Of a DNA stretch of 50,680 nt, positions 36,043 through 45,607 are shown one piece after another; positions within the stretch are counted from its first letter, which is position 1, and each line of letters starts with the position of its first letter. Made by a program: the position numbers and the translations under genes. Source of the DNA: Paracoccus sp. (in: a-proteobacteria) (GTDB taxonomy: Bacteria; Pseudomonadota; Alphaproteobacteria; Rhodobacterales; Rhodobacteraceae); the NCBI RefSeq assembly GCF_030536915.1, contig NZ_JAUNPC010000002.1:1-50680 (forward strand), given 5' to 3'. The notes below the pieces were generated by a model. The model was not told the DNA's origin, ran no database searches, and saw only the letters and a list, made by a program, of their open reading frames with translations.

Positions 36043-38658
36043 TCAGACCTCGGGCACCAGGACCTCGCGCTTGCCGACGTGGTTCGCGGGGCTGACCACG
36101 CCCTGCTCCTCCATCTGCTCGACCAGACGGGCGGCCTTGTTGTAGCCGATGGCGAGCTTCCTCTGGATGTAGCTGGTCGAACACTTGCGGTCCTTGGCCA
36201 CGATCGCCACCGCCTGATCGTAAAGCGCGTCGTCCGAGCCGTCGCTGGCAAGGATCTGGTCGATCTCGGCCTCCCGCTCGTCCTCGGGGCTTTCGACCAC
36301 GGTGGAGACATATTGCGGCGGGCCGAAGGACTTGAGGTGGGTGACGACCTCCTCGACCTCCTCGTCCGAGACGAACGGCCCGTGGACGCGGGTGATGCGG
36401 CTTCCCCCGGCCATGTAAAGCATGTCGCCCATGCCCAGAAGCTGCTCGGCCCCCATCTCGCCCAGGATGGTGCGGCTGTCGATCTTCGACGTCACCTGGA
36501 AGCTGATCCGGGTCGGGAAGTTCGCCTTGATCGTGCCGGTGATGACATCGACGGACGGCCGCTGCGTCGCCATGACGATGTGGATGCCCGAGGCCCGCGC
36601 CATCTGGGCGAGGCGCTGGATGCAGGCCTCGATCTCTTTGCCCGCGACCATCATCAGGTCGGCCATCTCGTCCACGATGACGACGATATAGGGGAAGGTC
36701 TCGGGCTGGAACTCCTCGGTCTCGAAGACCGGCTCGCCGGTGTCCTCGTCAAAGCCCGTCTGCATGGTGCGGCGGAACATTTCGCCCCGCTCAAGCGCCT
36801 CGCGGACGCGGCTGTTGTAGCCCTCGATGTTGCGCACGCCCATCTTGGACATCTTGCGGTAGCGTTCCTCCATCTCGGAGACGACCCATTTCAGGGCCAC
36901 GACGGCCTTCTTGGGGTCGGTCACGACAGGAGACAGCAGGTGCGGGATGCCGTCATATACCGACAGTTCCAGCATCTTGGGGTCGATCATGATGAGCCGG
37001 CATTCGTCGGGCGTCAGCTTGTAGAGCAGGCTCAGGATCATCGTGTTGATGGCGACGGATTTCCCCGAGCCGGTGGTCCCCGCGATCAGCAGGTGCGGCA
37101 TCTTGGCGAGGTTCGCCACCACCGGCTCGCCGCCGATGTCCTTGCCCAAGGCCAGCGGCAGCGGCACCGCGCTGTCGGAAAAGGGGCCCGAGGACAGGAT
37201 CTCGCGCAGCACCACCTTTTCGCGGCGCTGGTTCGGCAATTCGATCCCGATGACGGTGCGGCCGGGCACGGTCGAGACGCGCGCCGACAGCGCCGACATG
37301 CTGCGGGCGATGTCGTCGGCCAGCCCGATCACGCGGCTGGCCTTCAGCCCCGGCGCGGGTTCCAGTTCGTAAAGCGTGACCACGGGTCCGGGATGGACGG
37401 CGGTGATCTGGCCCTTGACGCCATAGTCGTCCAGCACCGCTTCCAGCATCCGGGCGTTCTCGGCCAGGGCCTCGGGGCTGGCGGTGTGGCGCTCGACCGT
37501 GGCGGGGGCGGCGAGCAGCGACAGCGGCGGATGTTCGTAAAGGCTGCTGTCGAAGGACGAGGCGGGCACCGGCACCGGCTCGCGCAGGGATGCGGCCTGT
37601 GGCGGGGGCGGCACGGCGGCCCGGACGCTTTCCGTGGGCGAGGCAGGGGGAACCGGTGCGCGGCCCGTCAGGCGCGCGGTCACGGCCGCGAGGGTCGAGC
37701 GGCCGTCCTCTGCCGGCTGGCGGGCTTCGGGCTCGGGATCGGCGCGGTGATGGCGGATGGCATCGGTGATGCGGGCGCTGACCTCGCCGGCATCCGGGGC
37801 GGCGGCCGCATCGTCGTAATGGGGGTCGGGCTCGACCAGTTCGGGCTGCAGGACTTCGGGTTCCGGCGGATGGCGCAGGCGCGAGAACATGCCCGCGGGC
37901 GCAGGCTCGGCCTCGGGCAATGCCTCGGGCGCCTGTTCCCCTGCGGCGGTGCGCTGGCGCCAGGCCTCGGCCCGGCGACGGACCTCGCGGGCGGCGATGA
38001 CCGAGGCGCTTGCGCCGCGTCCCAGAAGGGTCATCGTCAGGTCATAGGCGGTCGCCAGCCCGGCCGACAGGAACCGGCCGATCCCCATCAGCTCGCGCCG
38101 GTCGAAGCCGAGGACGAAGGCCAGGATCGCCACCGTGCCGATCGCGGTCAGGAAGGCCAGGATCTTCAGCCCCGCGGCGGCGCCGACGGGCAGCAGGCCC
38201 AGCATCGCCCCCATCAGCATGTCGCCGAGATAACCGCCCAGGCCGAAGCTTTGCGTCCAGCCCTCGGGCGGGACCAGCGCGCTTGCGTGGACCGAGACGA
38301 CCACCATGGCGATGGGGGTGAAGACCCCGCGCAGCAGCCGCTCCTCGCCCCGGTGCAGCATCAGGCGCAGGCCCCAGAAGATGCCCGAAACGGCCAGCAT
38401 CCAGCTTCCCTGCCCCACGATCATGAAGAGCGCCGACGCGATATAGGCGCCCAGCCGCCCCAGCAGGTTCTGCGCCGGCTGGTCGGTCGCGGTGCCGATG
38501 CCGGGATCGTCGGGAGTGTAGGAAAACAGCATCATCGCGACCAGAACGCCGGCCACGATCAGCCCGGCGCCCAGCAGTTCCTTGCTGCGGCGCTGCAGCG
38601 CCACCTGCGTGGTCTGGTCGAACAGCGGGTCGCGCTGTCTCGCGTGCCAGCTCGCCAT
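36043..38658 (-). CDS. ftsK: DNA translocase FtsK
   Basis: Septum-anchored motor that pumps chromosome termini at division. The 871-aa protein has four to five N-terminal membrane segments (about residues 25-200), a Pro/Ala/Glu-rich linker to ~390, the motor domain with Walker [14 protein letters not shown] and Walker [13 protein letters not shown], and a C-terminal winged-helix gamma domain ([20 protein letters not shown]) that reads KOPS sites. Start MASWHARQ is taken; an ATG seven codons earlier is in frame. It begins 7 bases after the aminotransferase stop, suggesting an operon. Confidence 0.96.
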   Translation of the reverse strand: MASWHARQRDPLFDQTTQVALQRRSKELLGAGLIVAGVLVAMMLFSYTPDDPGIGTATDQPAQNLLGRLGAYIASALFMIVGQGSWMLAVSGIFWGLRLMLHRGEERLLRGVFTPIAMVVVSVHASALVPPEGWTQSFGLGGYLGDMLMGAMLGLLPVGAAAGLKILAFLTAIGTVAILAFVLGFDRRELMGIGRFLSAGLATAYDLTMTLLGRGASASVIAAREVRRRAEAWRQRTAAGEQAPEALPEAEPAPAGMFSRLRHPPEPEVLQPELVEPDPHYDDAAAAPDAGEVSARITDAIRHHRADPEPEARQPAEDGRSTLAAVTARLTGRAPVPPASPTESVRAAVPPPPQAASLREPVPVPASSFDSSLYEHPPLSLLAAPATVERHTASPEALAENARMLEAVLDDYGVKGQITAVHPGPVVTLYELEPAPGLKASRVIGLADDIARSMSALSARVSTVPGRTVIGIELPNQRREKVVLREILSSGPFSDSAVPLPLALGKDIGGEPVVANLAKMPHLLIAGTTGSGKSVAINTMILSLLYKLTPDECRLIMIDPKMLELSVYDGIPHLLSPVVTDPKKAVVALKWVVSEMEERYRKMSKMGVRNIEGYNSRVREALERGEMFRRTMQTGFDEDTGEPVFETEEFQPETFPYIVVIVDEMADLMMVAGKEIEACIQRLAQMARASGIHIVMATQRPSVDVITGTIKANFPTRISFQVTSKIDSRTILGEMGAEQLLGMGDMLYMAGGSRITRVHGPFVSDEEVEEVVTHLKSFGPPQYVSTVVESPEDEREAEIDQILASDGSDDALYDQAVAIVAKDRKCSTSYIQRKLAIGYNKAARLVEQMEEQGVVSPANHVGKREVLVPEV

Positions 38659-38665
38659 GCCTGCC

Positions 38666-39850
38666 TCACCCCTTTCCATAAAGCGTGTCGCGGATGCGGG
38701 TCAGCGCATCCCCGGTCTCTGCCGCCGGGCCGACCAGCGCCACCCGGACATAGCCGCGGCCGGGGTTTCCGGCTTCCGTGTCGCGCGACAGATAGGCGCC
38801 GGGCAGCACCTGAACCCCGGCCTCGGCCCACAGCCTGCGCGCCGCCGCCTCGCCGTCCTCCGTGGGCAGCCACAGGAAGAACCCGCCCTCGGGCGGCTGG
38901 TAGCCGGGCACATTGCCGAAGATCCGGTCGGCGATGGCGTATTTTTCCTGGTAGAGCGCGCGGTTCGCCTGAACATGCGCCTCATCCGCCCAGGCCGCCT
39001 CGCTGACGCGCTGGTGGGGCAGGGGAACGGGGGCGCCCGCATAGCTGCGCAGCACCCGCAGGCGGGCGATATGATCCGGCGCCCCGGCGACGAAGCCCGA
39101 GCGCAGGCCGGGCAGGTTCGACCGCTTGGAAAGCGAGTTGAACATGATGACGCGATGGCCGAGGCCCATGCCCATGGCGACGGCCAGCGCGCCGGGGGGC
39201 GGGGCGGTCCGCCAGATCTCCGAATAGCATTCGTCGGCGAAGATCAGGAAATCATGGCGCTCGGCCAGTTCGACCAGATGCTCTAAATAGTCGCGCGTGG
39301 CGACGGTCCCCTGCGGATTCGCGGGCGAGCAGAGATAGCAGTTCGCCGTCGCGTCCAGCACGGCCGCGTCCAGCCCGGCGAAATCGGGCAGGTGGCCAGT
39401 TTCGGCGGTGGCATTGACGAAGACCGGCTCAGCCCCCACGGCGGCGGCAGCCACGGCATAGACCTGGTAGAAGGGATTCGGCACGAGGATTCGCGGCACG
39501 GCCCCGTTCTTGCGTTCCGGGCAAAGCGCGAGCGCCGCGTTGAACAGTCCCTCGCGGGTGCCGTTGACGCTGGTGATGCCCTCGGGCGGAACATCGATGC
39601 CGTGGCGGGTGGAGAGCCAGCCCGAGATTGCCGTGAGCAGTTCGGGCGTGCCCTCGTTCGGCGGGTATTTTCCCAGTTCCGCGACGGTCCGCGACAGGAT
39701 CGGGGCCACGAAATCGGGGATGCCATGGCGCGGCTCTCCGATCGTCATGACGATCGGGTCGGGGCCGGGGGCCAGGTCGGACAAGAGCTTCCGCAGGCGC
39801 GGAAACGCATATTCCGGCAGGTTCGAGAACCGCTCGGGAGGGGATGCCAT
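38666..39850 (-). CDS. dapC: Class I/II aminotransferase, probably succinyldiaminopimelate transaminase
   Basis: A 394-aa PLP-dependent fold-type I aminotransferase. The Schiff-base Lys lies in [15 protein letters not shown], a wording typical of DapC/ArgD-like succinyldiaminopimelate aminotransferases of alphaproteobacteria. PLP contacts include [16 protein letters not shown] and ADECYSEIW. DapC makes an intermediate of meso-diaminopimelate for lysine and peptidoglycan, which fits a place beside ftsK, but aspartate/aromatic transaminase activity cannot be excluded. Start MASPPERF is preferred to an ATG four codons upstream. Confidence 0.85.
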   Translation of the reverse strand: MASPPERFSNLPEYAFPRLRKLLSDLAPGPDPIVMTIGEPRHGIPDFVAPILSRTVAELGKYPPNEGTPELLTAISGWLSTRHGIDVPPEGITSVNGTREGLFNAALALCPERKNGAVPRILVPNPFYQVYAVAAAAVGAEPVFVNATAETGHLPDFAGLDAAVLDATANCYLCSPANPQGTVATRDYLEHLVELAERHDFLIFADECYSEIWRTAPPPGALAVAMGMGLGHRVIMFNSLSKRSNLPGLRSGFVAGAPDHIARLRVLRSYAGAPVPLPHQRVSEAAWADEAHVQANRALYQEKYAIADRIFGNVPGYQPPEGGFFLWLPTEDGEAAARRLWAEAGVQVLPGAYLSRDTEAGNPGRGYVRVALVGPAAETGDALTRIRDTLYGKG

Positions 39851-39938
39851 GCTGCCTCGCAATCACGGGATCTGCCGTCCCGTTTGGCGCAAGACTAGCG
39901 GCAAAGCGCCGATGCGTCCAGACAAAGGCCGGGCGGGA

Positions 39939-41267
39939 TCAGTCCCGCAGCGCGGCCTCGACCGCCTGCGCCACCCGCAGCAGCCCGAGGTCGCCCCCCG
40001 CCCGGCCCATCAGCATCAGCCCGCATGCGGGACGCGCCGTGGGCAGGCTGATCGCGGGCAGGCCCATGGAATTGCCAATGCGGGTATTCCTCAGCGCCAG
40101 CAGGTTCTGGGCGGCGAAATAGGCGGCGTCCTCTTCCAGCCGGGCGATCTCGGGCGGCAGGATCGGGGCGGTGGGCAGGATCACGGCGTCAAAGGGGGCA
40201 GTGGCGGCGGCCCAGTCCTCGCGCAGGTGGATCAGCCGTTCCCATCCCGCGACGTAATCGGCGGCGCTGACCCCGCGACCACCGCGGAAGCGTTCCAGAA
40301 TCGGCGGATACATCAGTTCCGGCGCGGCCTCGATCTGGTCGCGCCAGAGGCCATAGGCCTCGGGGGCGAAGAGCGTGGGCGACAGCGCCGCGGCATCGGC
40401 GACGCAGGGCGGGGCCGCGCGGCTGATCGAGACGCCCGCAGCCGCAAGCCGCTGCACCGCGTCCTCGAAACCGGCGACGGGTTCCTCGCGGGCATCCTCG
40501 AAGGGCAGGCCGTCCAGCACCATCAGCCGCAATCCGCGGGCAGAGGCTCCGCGCAGGTCGGGGGCGGGAAGGCTCTGGATCATCGCGAAGATCTCGGCGC
40601 AATCCTCGACCGTGCGGGCCATCGGCCCCGCGACATCGAAGCGGCGGCAGAGCGGCAGGGTGCCCGTCATGTCCACCGCGCCGGGGCTGGGCTTGAAGCC
40701 GACGATGCCGTTCCAGGCGGCGGGCAGGCGGATCGAGCCGCCGGTGTCCGACCCGATCGCCGCCGCCGCAAGCCCCATCGCCACAGCGACCGCCGAGCCG
40801 CCGGACGATCCGCCCGCCACGAGGCTTGGGTCATAGGCATTGGGCACGGTGGCGACGGTCGGATTCAGGCCGAGGCCCGAGAAGGCCAGTTCCGTCATAT
40901 GCGTCTTGCCCAAGCAGACCGCCCCTTGCAGCGTGGCCGTCGCCAGCAGCGCCGCATCGCGGTCCGGGGTCCGGCCTTCCAGCAGCATGGAGCCTGCCTC
41001 GGTTGCCACGCCCGCGCTGTCGATGTTGTCCTTCCAGGCCAGCGTCACCCCGTCCAGCAGGCTGCGCCGCAGGCCAGCCCTGGCGCGGTCATGGGCGGCG
41101 ATGGCCTCGGCCCGGGCACGCCCGGGGGTGGTGCGGGCGAAGACGCGGGGGCTGAGAGGAGAGCGTTCGATGGCGTCGAGGTAACCCTCGGCCAGATCGA
41201 CGGGGCTGACCAGCCCGGCCATGATCGCGCGCCCCTGTTCCGTCGCCGAGGCTTTCAGCCAGTCCAT
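39939..41267 (-). CDS. Amidase signature family hydrolase
   Basis: A 442-aa amidase with the Ser-cisSer-Lys triad: Lys79 in LAWKDN, the cis-Ser region GGSSGGSAV (about 152-160) and the nucleophile Ser178 in SDTGGSIR. It hydrolyses a carboxamide, but family substrates range from indoleacetamide to Gln-tRNA(Glu/Asn). The lack of gatC/gatB neighbours and the divergent C-terminal half argue against GatA. It lies 88 bases upstream of the aminotransferase gene on the same strand. Confidence 0.9.
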   Translation of the reverse strand: MDWLKASATEQGRAIMAGLVSPVDLAEGYLDAIERSPLSPRVFARTTPGRARAEAIAAHDRARAGLRRSLLDGVTLAWKDNIDSAGVATEAGSMLLEGRTPDRDAALLATATLQGAVCLGKTHMTELAFSGLGLNPTVATVPNAYDPSLVAGGSSGGSAVAVAMGLAAAAIGSDTGGSIRLPAAWNGIVGFKPSPGAVDMTGTLPLCRRFDVAGPMARTVEDCAEIFAMIQSLPAPDLRGASARGLRLMVLDGLPFEDAREEPVAGFEDAVQRLAAAGVSISRAAPPCVADAAALSPTLFAPEAYGLWRDQIEAAPELMYPPILERFRGGRGVSAADYVAGWERLIHLREDWAAATAPFDAVILPTAPILPPEIARLEEDAAYFAAQNLLALRNTRIGNSMGLPAISLPTARPACGLMLMGRAGGDLGLLRVAQAVEAALRD

Positions 41268-41445
41268 GCCCTGTCCCTTGAGAGTTCGGCGCCACGCTAG
41301 CGGCGCGCGGCCCTGTCGGCAATGCCGGTCCGGGGCGCTGCTCTATCGCCTTGTACGACGATCCCGGGGTCCTCCGGCCATAAAGAAGATGCGCAGGCGC
41401 TTGCGCCGCATGGACCGTGGCGGGGCAGGCGGATAGGATGCCACC

Positions 41446-42669
41446 ATGGCTGTGGATCATGATGTCATCATTGCGGGCGGCGGGCTGAACGGCCCGACGC
41501 TGGCGCTTGCGCTGGCCCAGGTCGGGCTGTCGGTCGCCGTCATCGACGCGCGGCCCGCGCGGGCAAGGGCCGAGGCGGGCTTCGACGGGCGCGCCTATGC
41601 GCTGGCGCTGGCCTCGCACCGGCTGCTGACGGCCCTGGGGCTGTGGAAGGGGCTGGCCGGCAAGGCCCAGCCGATCCTGCGGGTCGAGGCGGCGCAGGGC
41701 CAGCCGGGCGAAGGCGCGGGGCCGTTCCACCTGATCTTCGATTCGGCCGAGATCGAGGAAGGCCCCGTCGGCCACATGCTGGAAGACCGCTTCCTTTACG
41801 CAGCCCTCGCCCACGCGATGGAGGGCCGCGTCACCCATCTGCCCGGCCGTCAGGTTGTCGCGCAGGACGAGCGCCCCGGCCATGTCGCGGTCACGCTGGA
41901 CGACGGGCGCGAGATGACGGGGCGTCTTCTGGTGGGCGCGGACGGGCGCGGCTCGGGCGTGGCGGCCCGCGCGGGCATCGCCCGGCGCGGACATGGCTAC
42001 GGGCAGACGGCGCTGGTCTGCGCGCTCGATCACGACAAGCCCCATGGCGGGGTCGCCTGGCAGTATTTCATGCCCACCGGCCCCCTGGCGATCCTGCCGC
42101 TGCCGGGCAACCGCAGTTCCATCGTCTGGTCCGAGACCGACGAGAACGCCCGCGCCATCGCCACCCTGCCCGACGATGCATTCCTTGATGTGCTGCGCCC
42201 CCGCTTCGGCGACTACCTCGGCGCGATCCGGCTGGCGGGGCCGCGTTTTTCCTATCCGCTGAGCCTCAGCCTTGCCGAATCCTATGTCGCGCCGCGCATC
42301 GCGCTGGTGGGGGACGCCGCGCACGGGGTCCATCCCGTCGCGGGGCAGGGGCTGAACCTCGGGTTGCGCGACGTGGCGGCGCTGGCCGAGGTCGTGGCCA
42401 AGGCCGCCCGGCGCGGCGAGGACATCGGCGCGCCGGATGTGCTGCAGCGTTACCAGAGGTGGCGGCGATTCGACGCGACGGCGCTGGGGCTGGGGATGGA
42501 CCGGGTGAACGCGCTATTTTCCAACGATCTGCCGCTTCTGCGGCAGGCGCGGGGCCTGGGGATGGGGATCGTCACCGCCGTCCCGCCCCTGCGCCGCGCC
42601 TTCATGCGGCAGGCGGCGGGGCTGTCGGTCGCGCCGATGCCGCGGCTGCTGGCCGGTCGGCCGCTGTAG
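41446..42669 (+). CDS. ubiH: UbiH/UbiF/COQ6-type FAD-dependent hydroxylase
   Basis: A 407-aa flavoprotein monooxygenase of ubiquinone synthesis. N-terminal dinucleotide-binding VIIAGGGLNGPTLALAL (residues 8-24), the DG motif in LLVGADGRGSGV, and the FAD-binding LVGDAAHGVHPVAGQGLNLG are all in the UbiH/Coq6 pattern. It would hydroxylate one ring position of the ubiquinone precursor; which position (UbiH, UbiF, UbiI or a broad UbiL/M type) cannot be read from the sequence, so the symbol is approximate. Divergent from the amidase gene, 178 bases apart. Confidence 0.87.
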   Translation: MAVDHDVIIAGGGLNGPTLALALAQVGLSVAVIDARPARARAEAGFDGRAYALALASHRLLTALGLWKGLAGKAQPILRVEAAQGQPGEGAGPFHLIFDSAEIEEGPVGHMLEDRFLYAALAHAMEGRVTHLPGRQVVAQDERPGHVAVTLDDGREMTGRLLVGADGRGSGVAARAGIARRGHGYGQTALVCALDHDKPHGGVAWQYFMPTGPLAILPLPGNRSSIVWSETDENARAIATLPDDAFLDVLRPRFGDYLGAIRLAGPRFSYPLSLSLAESYVAPRIALVGDAAHGVHPVAGQGLNLGLRDVAALAEVVAKAARRGEDIGAPDVLQRYQRWRRFDATALGLGMDRVNALFSNDLPLLRQARGLGMGIVTAVPPLRRAFMRQAAGLSVAPMPRLLAGRPL

Positions 42670-42761
42670 CCCGGAACCGTCACCGGAACGCGAGCGTTCG
42701 GCGCGGTGCCGTCCCGCTTTCGTGACGTGCAAGTCGTTGGAAAGGCGGTATCAAGTCGCTC

Positions 42762-43358
42762 ATGAACCTTCGCTCTCTCGCTCTTGCGCCCGCCTTCGCC
42801 CTGGTCTTCGCGCTGCCCGCCGCGGCCGAGAAGATCTCGCTCAATGAAATCTCGCGCTACCTCAACGGTCTCAAGACGGTGGTGGCGGACTTTACCCAGG
42901 TGAACGCCGACGGCTCGGTCACGCCGGGCCGCGTCTATATCCAGCGCCCTGGCCGGGTACGGTTCGAATACCAGGGCGACAGCACGCTGGTCTTGGCCTC
43001 GGGCGGGACGGTGGCGGTCTTCGACCGCAAGTCGAACTCGGGCGCGCAGCAGTATCCGCTGGCGCGCACGCCCCTGAACATCATCCTCGCCGACAACGTG
43101 AACCTTGCGCGCAGCGGATCGGTCATCGGGCACACGGAACGCAAGAACACGACCGTGGTGACCGCGCAGGACCCCCAGCATCCCGAATACGGCAACATCC
43201 AGATGGTCTTCACGGCGAACCCGACCGAGCTGCGCCAGTGGGTCGTCACCGACGACACCGGCAAGAAGACAACCGTGATCCTGGGCGAGATGCAGAAGGG
43301 CGTGCAGATCCCGGCCTCGCGCTTTTCGATCACCGCCGAGGCGCAACGCCGGAACTGA
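42762..43358 (+). CDS. lolA: Outer-membrane lipoprotein carrier protein LolA
   Basis: Periplasmic chaperone that takes lipoproteins from LolCDE to the outer membrane. The 198-aa protein has a signal peptide (residues 1-22, cut after LPAAA) and the LolA fold with FTQVNADGSVTPGRVYIQRP early and RFEYQGDSTLVLASGG after it. Length is normal. In many alphaproteobacteria lolA sits next to ftsK; here they are about 4 kb apart and on opposite strands. It follows the ubiH-type gene by 92 bases and converges on the transglycosylase gene. Confidence 0.92.
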   Translation: MNLRSLALAPAFALVFALPAAAEKISLNEISRYLNGLKTVVADFTQVNADGSVTPGRVYIQRPGRVRFEYQGDSTLVLASGGTVAVFDRKSNSGAQQYPLARTPLNIILADNVNLARSGSVIGHTERKNTTVVTAQDPQHPEYGNIQMVFTANPTELRQWVVTDDTGKKTTVILGEMQKGVQIPASRFSITAEAQRRN

Positions 43359-43364
43359 GCCCGT

Positions 43365-43952
43365 TCAGGCGCGGCCGCAGGCCGAAAGCTGCGCCTGGTA
43401 CATCCCCGCCCGCTGGTGCACCCGCCCGGCGACCCCCAGAAGCCAGGTCTTGGACAGGTGGCTGCCGCGGGCATAGCCCGAGCGCCCCTCGTGATAGGCA
43501 AGATACTGGTTCGCGGCGTCGTTCTTTGGGATGCCAAGCCGCTGGGTGGTGCCGTGCATGTACCAGCCCATGAAGTCGGTGGCGTCGCGGATGTCGTCGC
43601 GCCGCGCGCGGCGCTTGCCGTTTTCCTTCAGGTATTCCTCCCACGTCCCGTCCAGCGCCTGCGAATAGCCGTAGGCGGAACTTTGCCGCCCGATCGGGAT
43701 GATCCCCAGCGCGAACTGGTGCGGCGTGCGGGCGTCGCCGATGAACTTCGATTCCTGGTGGATCGAGGCCATCTGCACCGCCACCGGCACGCCCCAGCGC
43801 CGCTCGGCCGCCTTCATGGCGCGCAGATAGGCCGGGCGCTGCGCCACGATGGAACAGGCGTTGTCCAGGTCGCGCGGCGCCTTGAAGTTGCCGCCCCCCC
43901 CGCCGCAGGACGCGACCAGCATGACGATGGCCAGCTTGAGATAGGTGTTCAT
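43365..43952 (-). CDS. Lipoprotein with lytic transglycosylase (SLT) domain
   Basis: A 195-aa predicted outer-membrane lipoprotein: hydrophobic leader with lipobox VASC, giving lipidated Cys16, followed by Gly residues. The SLT domain has the catalytic Glu67 in SIHQESKF and the later [20 protein letters not shown] and [15 protein letters not shown] motifs. It would cleave glycan strands of peptidoglycan to 1,6-anhydroMurNAc products, the input for the AmgK/MurU recycling genes in this window. Start MNTYLKLA is clear; upstream in-frame sequence is shadow. Convergent with lolA (6 bases). Confidence 0.9.
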   Translation of the reverse strand: MNTYLKLAIVMLVASCGGGGGNFKAPRDLDNACSIVAQRPAYLRAMKAAERRWGVPVAVQMASIHQESKFIGDARTPHQFALGIIPIGRQSSAYGYSQALDGTWEEYLKENGKRRARRDDIRDATDFMGWYMHGTTQRLGIPKNDAANQYLAYHEGRSGYARGSHLSKTWLLGVAGRVHQRAGMYQAQLSACGRA

Positions 43953-44111
43953 TGCCTCTGCCCCCGGTTTTTCTTTTTCGGGCATCTTAGGGATTATGGC
44001 CCGCCGGGGAAATCGCCTTTGCGTCAGCACCGGCGGGACGGTGCCCCTTGTCACCCGGCGCGCCGCCTCGTTAAGCTTGGCCCGACAGTTTTGTCCGAGG
44101 GGGATTTGAGA

Positions 44112-45296
44112 ATGGCAGACAGCGACATCGTGATCCTGTCGGGCGTCCGCACCGCGATCGGCGGCTTTGGCGGCAGCCTGGCGAGCGTGCCGCCGATCGA
44201 GCTTGCGACCACCGTCGCCAAGGAGGCGATGGCCCGCGCGGGCGTCTCGCCCGACCAGATCGGCAACGTGGCCTTCGGCCATGTCATCAACACCGAGCCG
44301 CGCGACATGTATCTGTCGCGGGTGGCGATGCTGAACGCGGGCATCCCCGAGACGACCCCGGCGATGAACGTGAACCGCCTGTGCGGTTCGGGCGCGCAGG
44401 CCATCGCCTCGGCGGCGCAGTCGCTGATGCTGGGGGATGCCGATTTCGCGCTGGCGGGCGGCGCCGAAAGCATGAGCCGCGGTCCCTTCATCATCCCCTC
44501 GATGCGTCATGGCGCCAAGATGGGCGACCAGCAGGCGCTGGACATGATGGTGGGCGCCCTGACCGACCCGATGGGCACGGGCCACATGGGCGTGACCGCT
44601 GAAAACGTCGCCTCCGAGCACCAGATCAGCCGCGACGAGCAGGACGCCTTCGCGCTGGAAAGCCAGAACCGCGCCGCCAGTGCCATCGCGGAAGGGCGCT
44701 TCAAGGACCAGATCGTTCCTGTCGAGATCAAGACCCGCAAGGGCACCGTCACCTTCGACACCGACGAGCATCCCAAGAAGACTTCGCCCGAGGCTCTGGC
44801 AGGCCTGCGCCCGGCCTTCAAGAAGGACGGCGGCAGCGTGACCGCGGGCAATGCTAGCGGCATCAACGACGGCGCGGCCGCCATCGTGCTGGCCCGCGCG
44901 GATGCGGCCGAGCGCGCCGGCCTCAAGCCCCGAGCCCGCTTTCTCGGCTATGCCTATGCGGGCGTCCGCCCCGAGGTCATGGGCATCGGCCCGATCCCGG
45001 CGGTCCAGAAGCTGCTGGAAAAGATCGGCCTGACCGTGGACGATTTCGACGTGGTCGAGTCGAACGAGGCTTTCGCGGCCCAGGCTCTGGCGGTGAACAA
45101 GGGCCTCGGCCTTGACGGGGAGAAGGTGAACCCCAACGGCGGCGCGATTGCCCTTGGCCATCCGATCGGCGCTACCGGCGCGATCCTGACCGTCAAGGCG
45201 ATGTACGAGCTTGAGCGGACCGGCGGCAAGCGCGCGCTGATCACCATGTGCATCGGCGGCGGGCAGGGCATCGCGCTGGCCATCGAGCGCGTATGA
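44112..45296 (+). CDS. Acetyl-CoA acetyltransferase (thiolase)
   Basis: A 394-aa biosynthetic/degradative thiolase. Catalytic Cys91 lies in [10 protein letters not shown], His350 in GHPIGATG and Cys380 in MCIGGGQG. It condenses two acetyl-CoA to acetoacetyl-CoA or cleaves 3-ketoacyl-CoA. A phaB-type reductase would normally follow a PHB-dedicated phaA; none is present, so a beta-ketothiolase of the BktB/PcaF-like group is equally possible. Start at 44112 behind GAGGGGG; divergent from the transglycosylase gene, 159 bases apart. A terminator follows directly. Confidence 0.92.
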   Translation: MADSDIVILSGVRTAIGGFGGSLASVPPIELATTVAKEAMARAGVSPDQIGNVAFGHVINTEPRDMYLSRVAMLNAGIPETTPAMNVNRLCGSGAQAIASAAQSLMLGDADFALAGGAESMSRGPFIIPSMRHGAKMGDQQALDMMVGALTDPMGTGHMGVTAENVASEHQISRDEQDAFALESQNRAASAIAEGRFKDQIVPVEIKTRKGTVTFDTDEHPKKTSPEALAGLRPAFKKDGGSVTAGNASGINDGAAAIVLARADAAERAGLKPRARFLGYAYAGVRPEVMGIGPIPAVQKLLEKIGLTVDDFDVVESNEAFAAQALAVNKGLGLDGEKVNPNGGAIALGHPIGATGAILTVKAMYELERTGGKRALITMCIGGGQGIALAIERV

Positions 45297-45314
45297 CGCC
45301 TGTTCTGAAATGGG

Positions 45315-45347
45315 AAACCCCAGCTGCTGCAAGGCGGCCGGGGTTTT
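45315..45347 (+). terminator. Rho-independent terminator after the thiolase gene
   Basis: AAACCCC (45315-45321) pairs with GGGGTTT (45340-45346), and the interior AGCTGCT/GGCGGCC adds six more mostly GC pairs around a GCAA-type loop. TTTT at 45344-45347 gives the T-tract. It begins 18 bases after the thiolase stop. Confidence 0.8.
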
Positions 45348-45379
45348 CTCATGCCGCCCCGTACAGGCGGGCGGCCGGA

Positions 45380-45575
45380 AACTCGAACGGGCCGCCCCTT
45401 GGGGACGGCCCGCGAGATCAGGAAGATGGTCCGGTTAGGGATGGATGATCCGTCCCAGACAAGGGTTCTTCACCCTCGGGGCTGCCCTCAGGCGGCGACC
45501 CCCCTGGCTGTCCCGGTTCCTCTCTCCAACATCACTCTCGACACTGGACCACCTCCTTTCAATGTTGCACGTGGG
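45380..45575 (-). ncRNA. Putative structured small RNA carrying an 18-codon ORF
   Basis: About 195 nt on the minus strand between the convergent ends of yhhQ and the thiolase gene, with no other gene. It is preceded by a promoter-like TTGACT and starts with AAAGGAGGTGGTCC (45559-45546), which can pair over all 14 bases (one G-U) with the conserved 16S rRNA 3' end. Downstream, GGACCATCTTCC (45432-45421) can pair with the same tract over 11 bp. Between them are hairpins GGGT-GAAGA-ACCC (45475-45463) and a GGGG...CCCC stem (45502-45478). It ends with a strong hairpin CGGGCCG/CGGCCCG (45412-45388) followed by TTCGAGTTT. I recognise no named RNA family. Boundaries are estimates. Confidence 0.45.
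45488..45544 (-). CDS. Putative 18-aa small ORF behind an extended Shine-Dalgarno
   Basis: GTG-start ORF encoding MSRVMLERGTGTARGVAA, 6 bases after an AAAGGAGGT Shine-Dalgarno, the strongest ribosome binding site in the window. The peptide is basic and not hydrophobic, with no regulatory codon run (no Trp, His or Leu cluster). Nothing on the same strand follows that it could lead, since the next gene is convergent. It may be a real microprotein, a translated sRNA, or a ribosome-loading decoy. Unsupported by homology that I can name. Confidence 0.35.
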   Translation of the reverse strand: MSRVMLERGTGTARGVAA

Positions 45576-45579
45576 GCTG

Positions 45580-45607
45580 AGGTTGGCACAGGCGGGCGGC
45601 AAGTCAA
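45580..45607 (-). promoter_or_regulatory. Putative promoter of the small RNA
   Basis: On the minus strand TTGACT (45607-45602), 16 bases, then CAACCT (45585-45580). The -35 overlaps the yhhQ stop codon. The -10 is weak, but the -35 and its TTGACTTGCCGCCC context resemble the element ahead of yhhQ itself (TTGACTTTCCCGCC). Expected start near 45573. Confidence 0.4.

Noticed and set aside
36079-39006. 975-codon open frame antisense to ftsK and the aminotransferase
   Set aside because: Low-complexity shadow crossing two well-supported genes.
41268-41445. Searched the amidase/ubiH divergent spacer for an operator or RNA
   Set aside because: Only short GC palindromes such as GCGCTTGCGC, expected by chance at this base composition.
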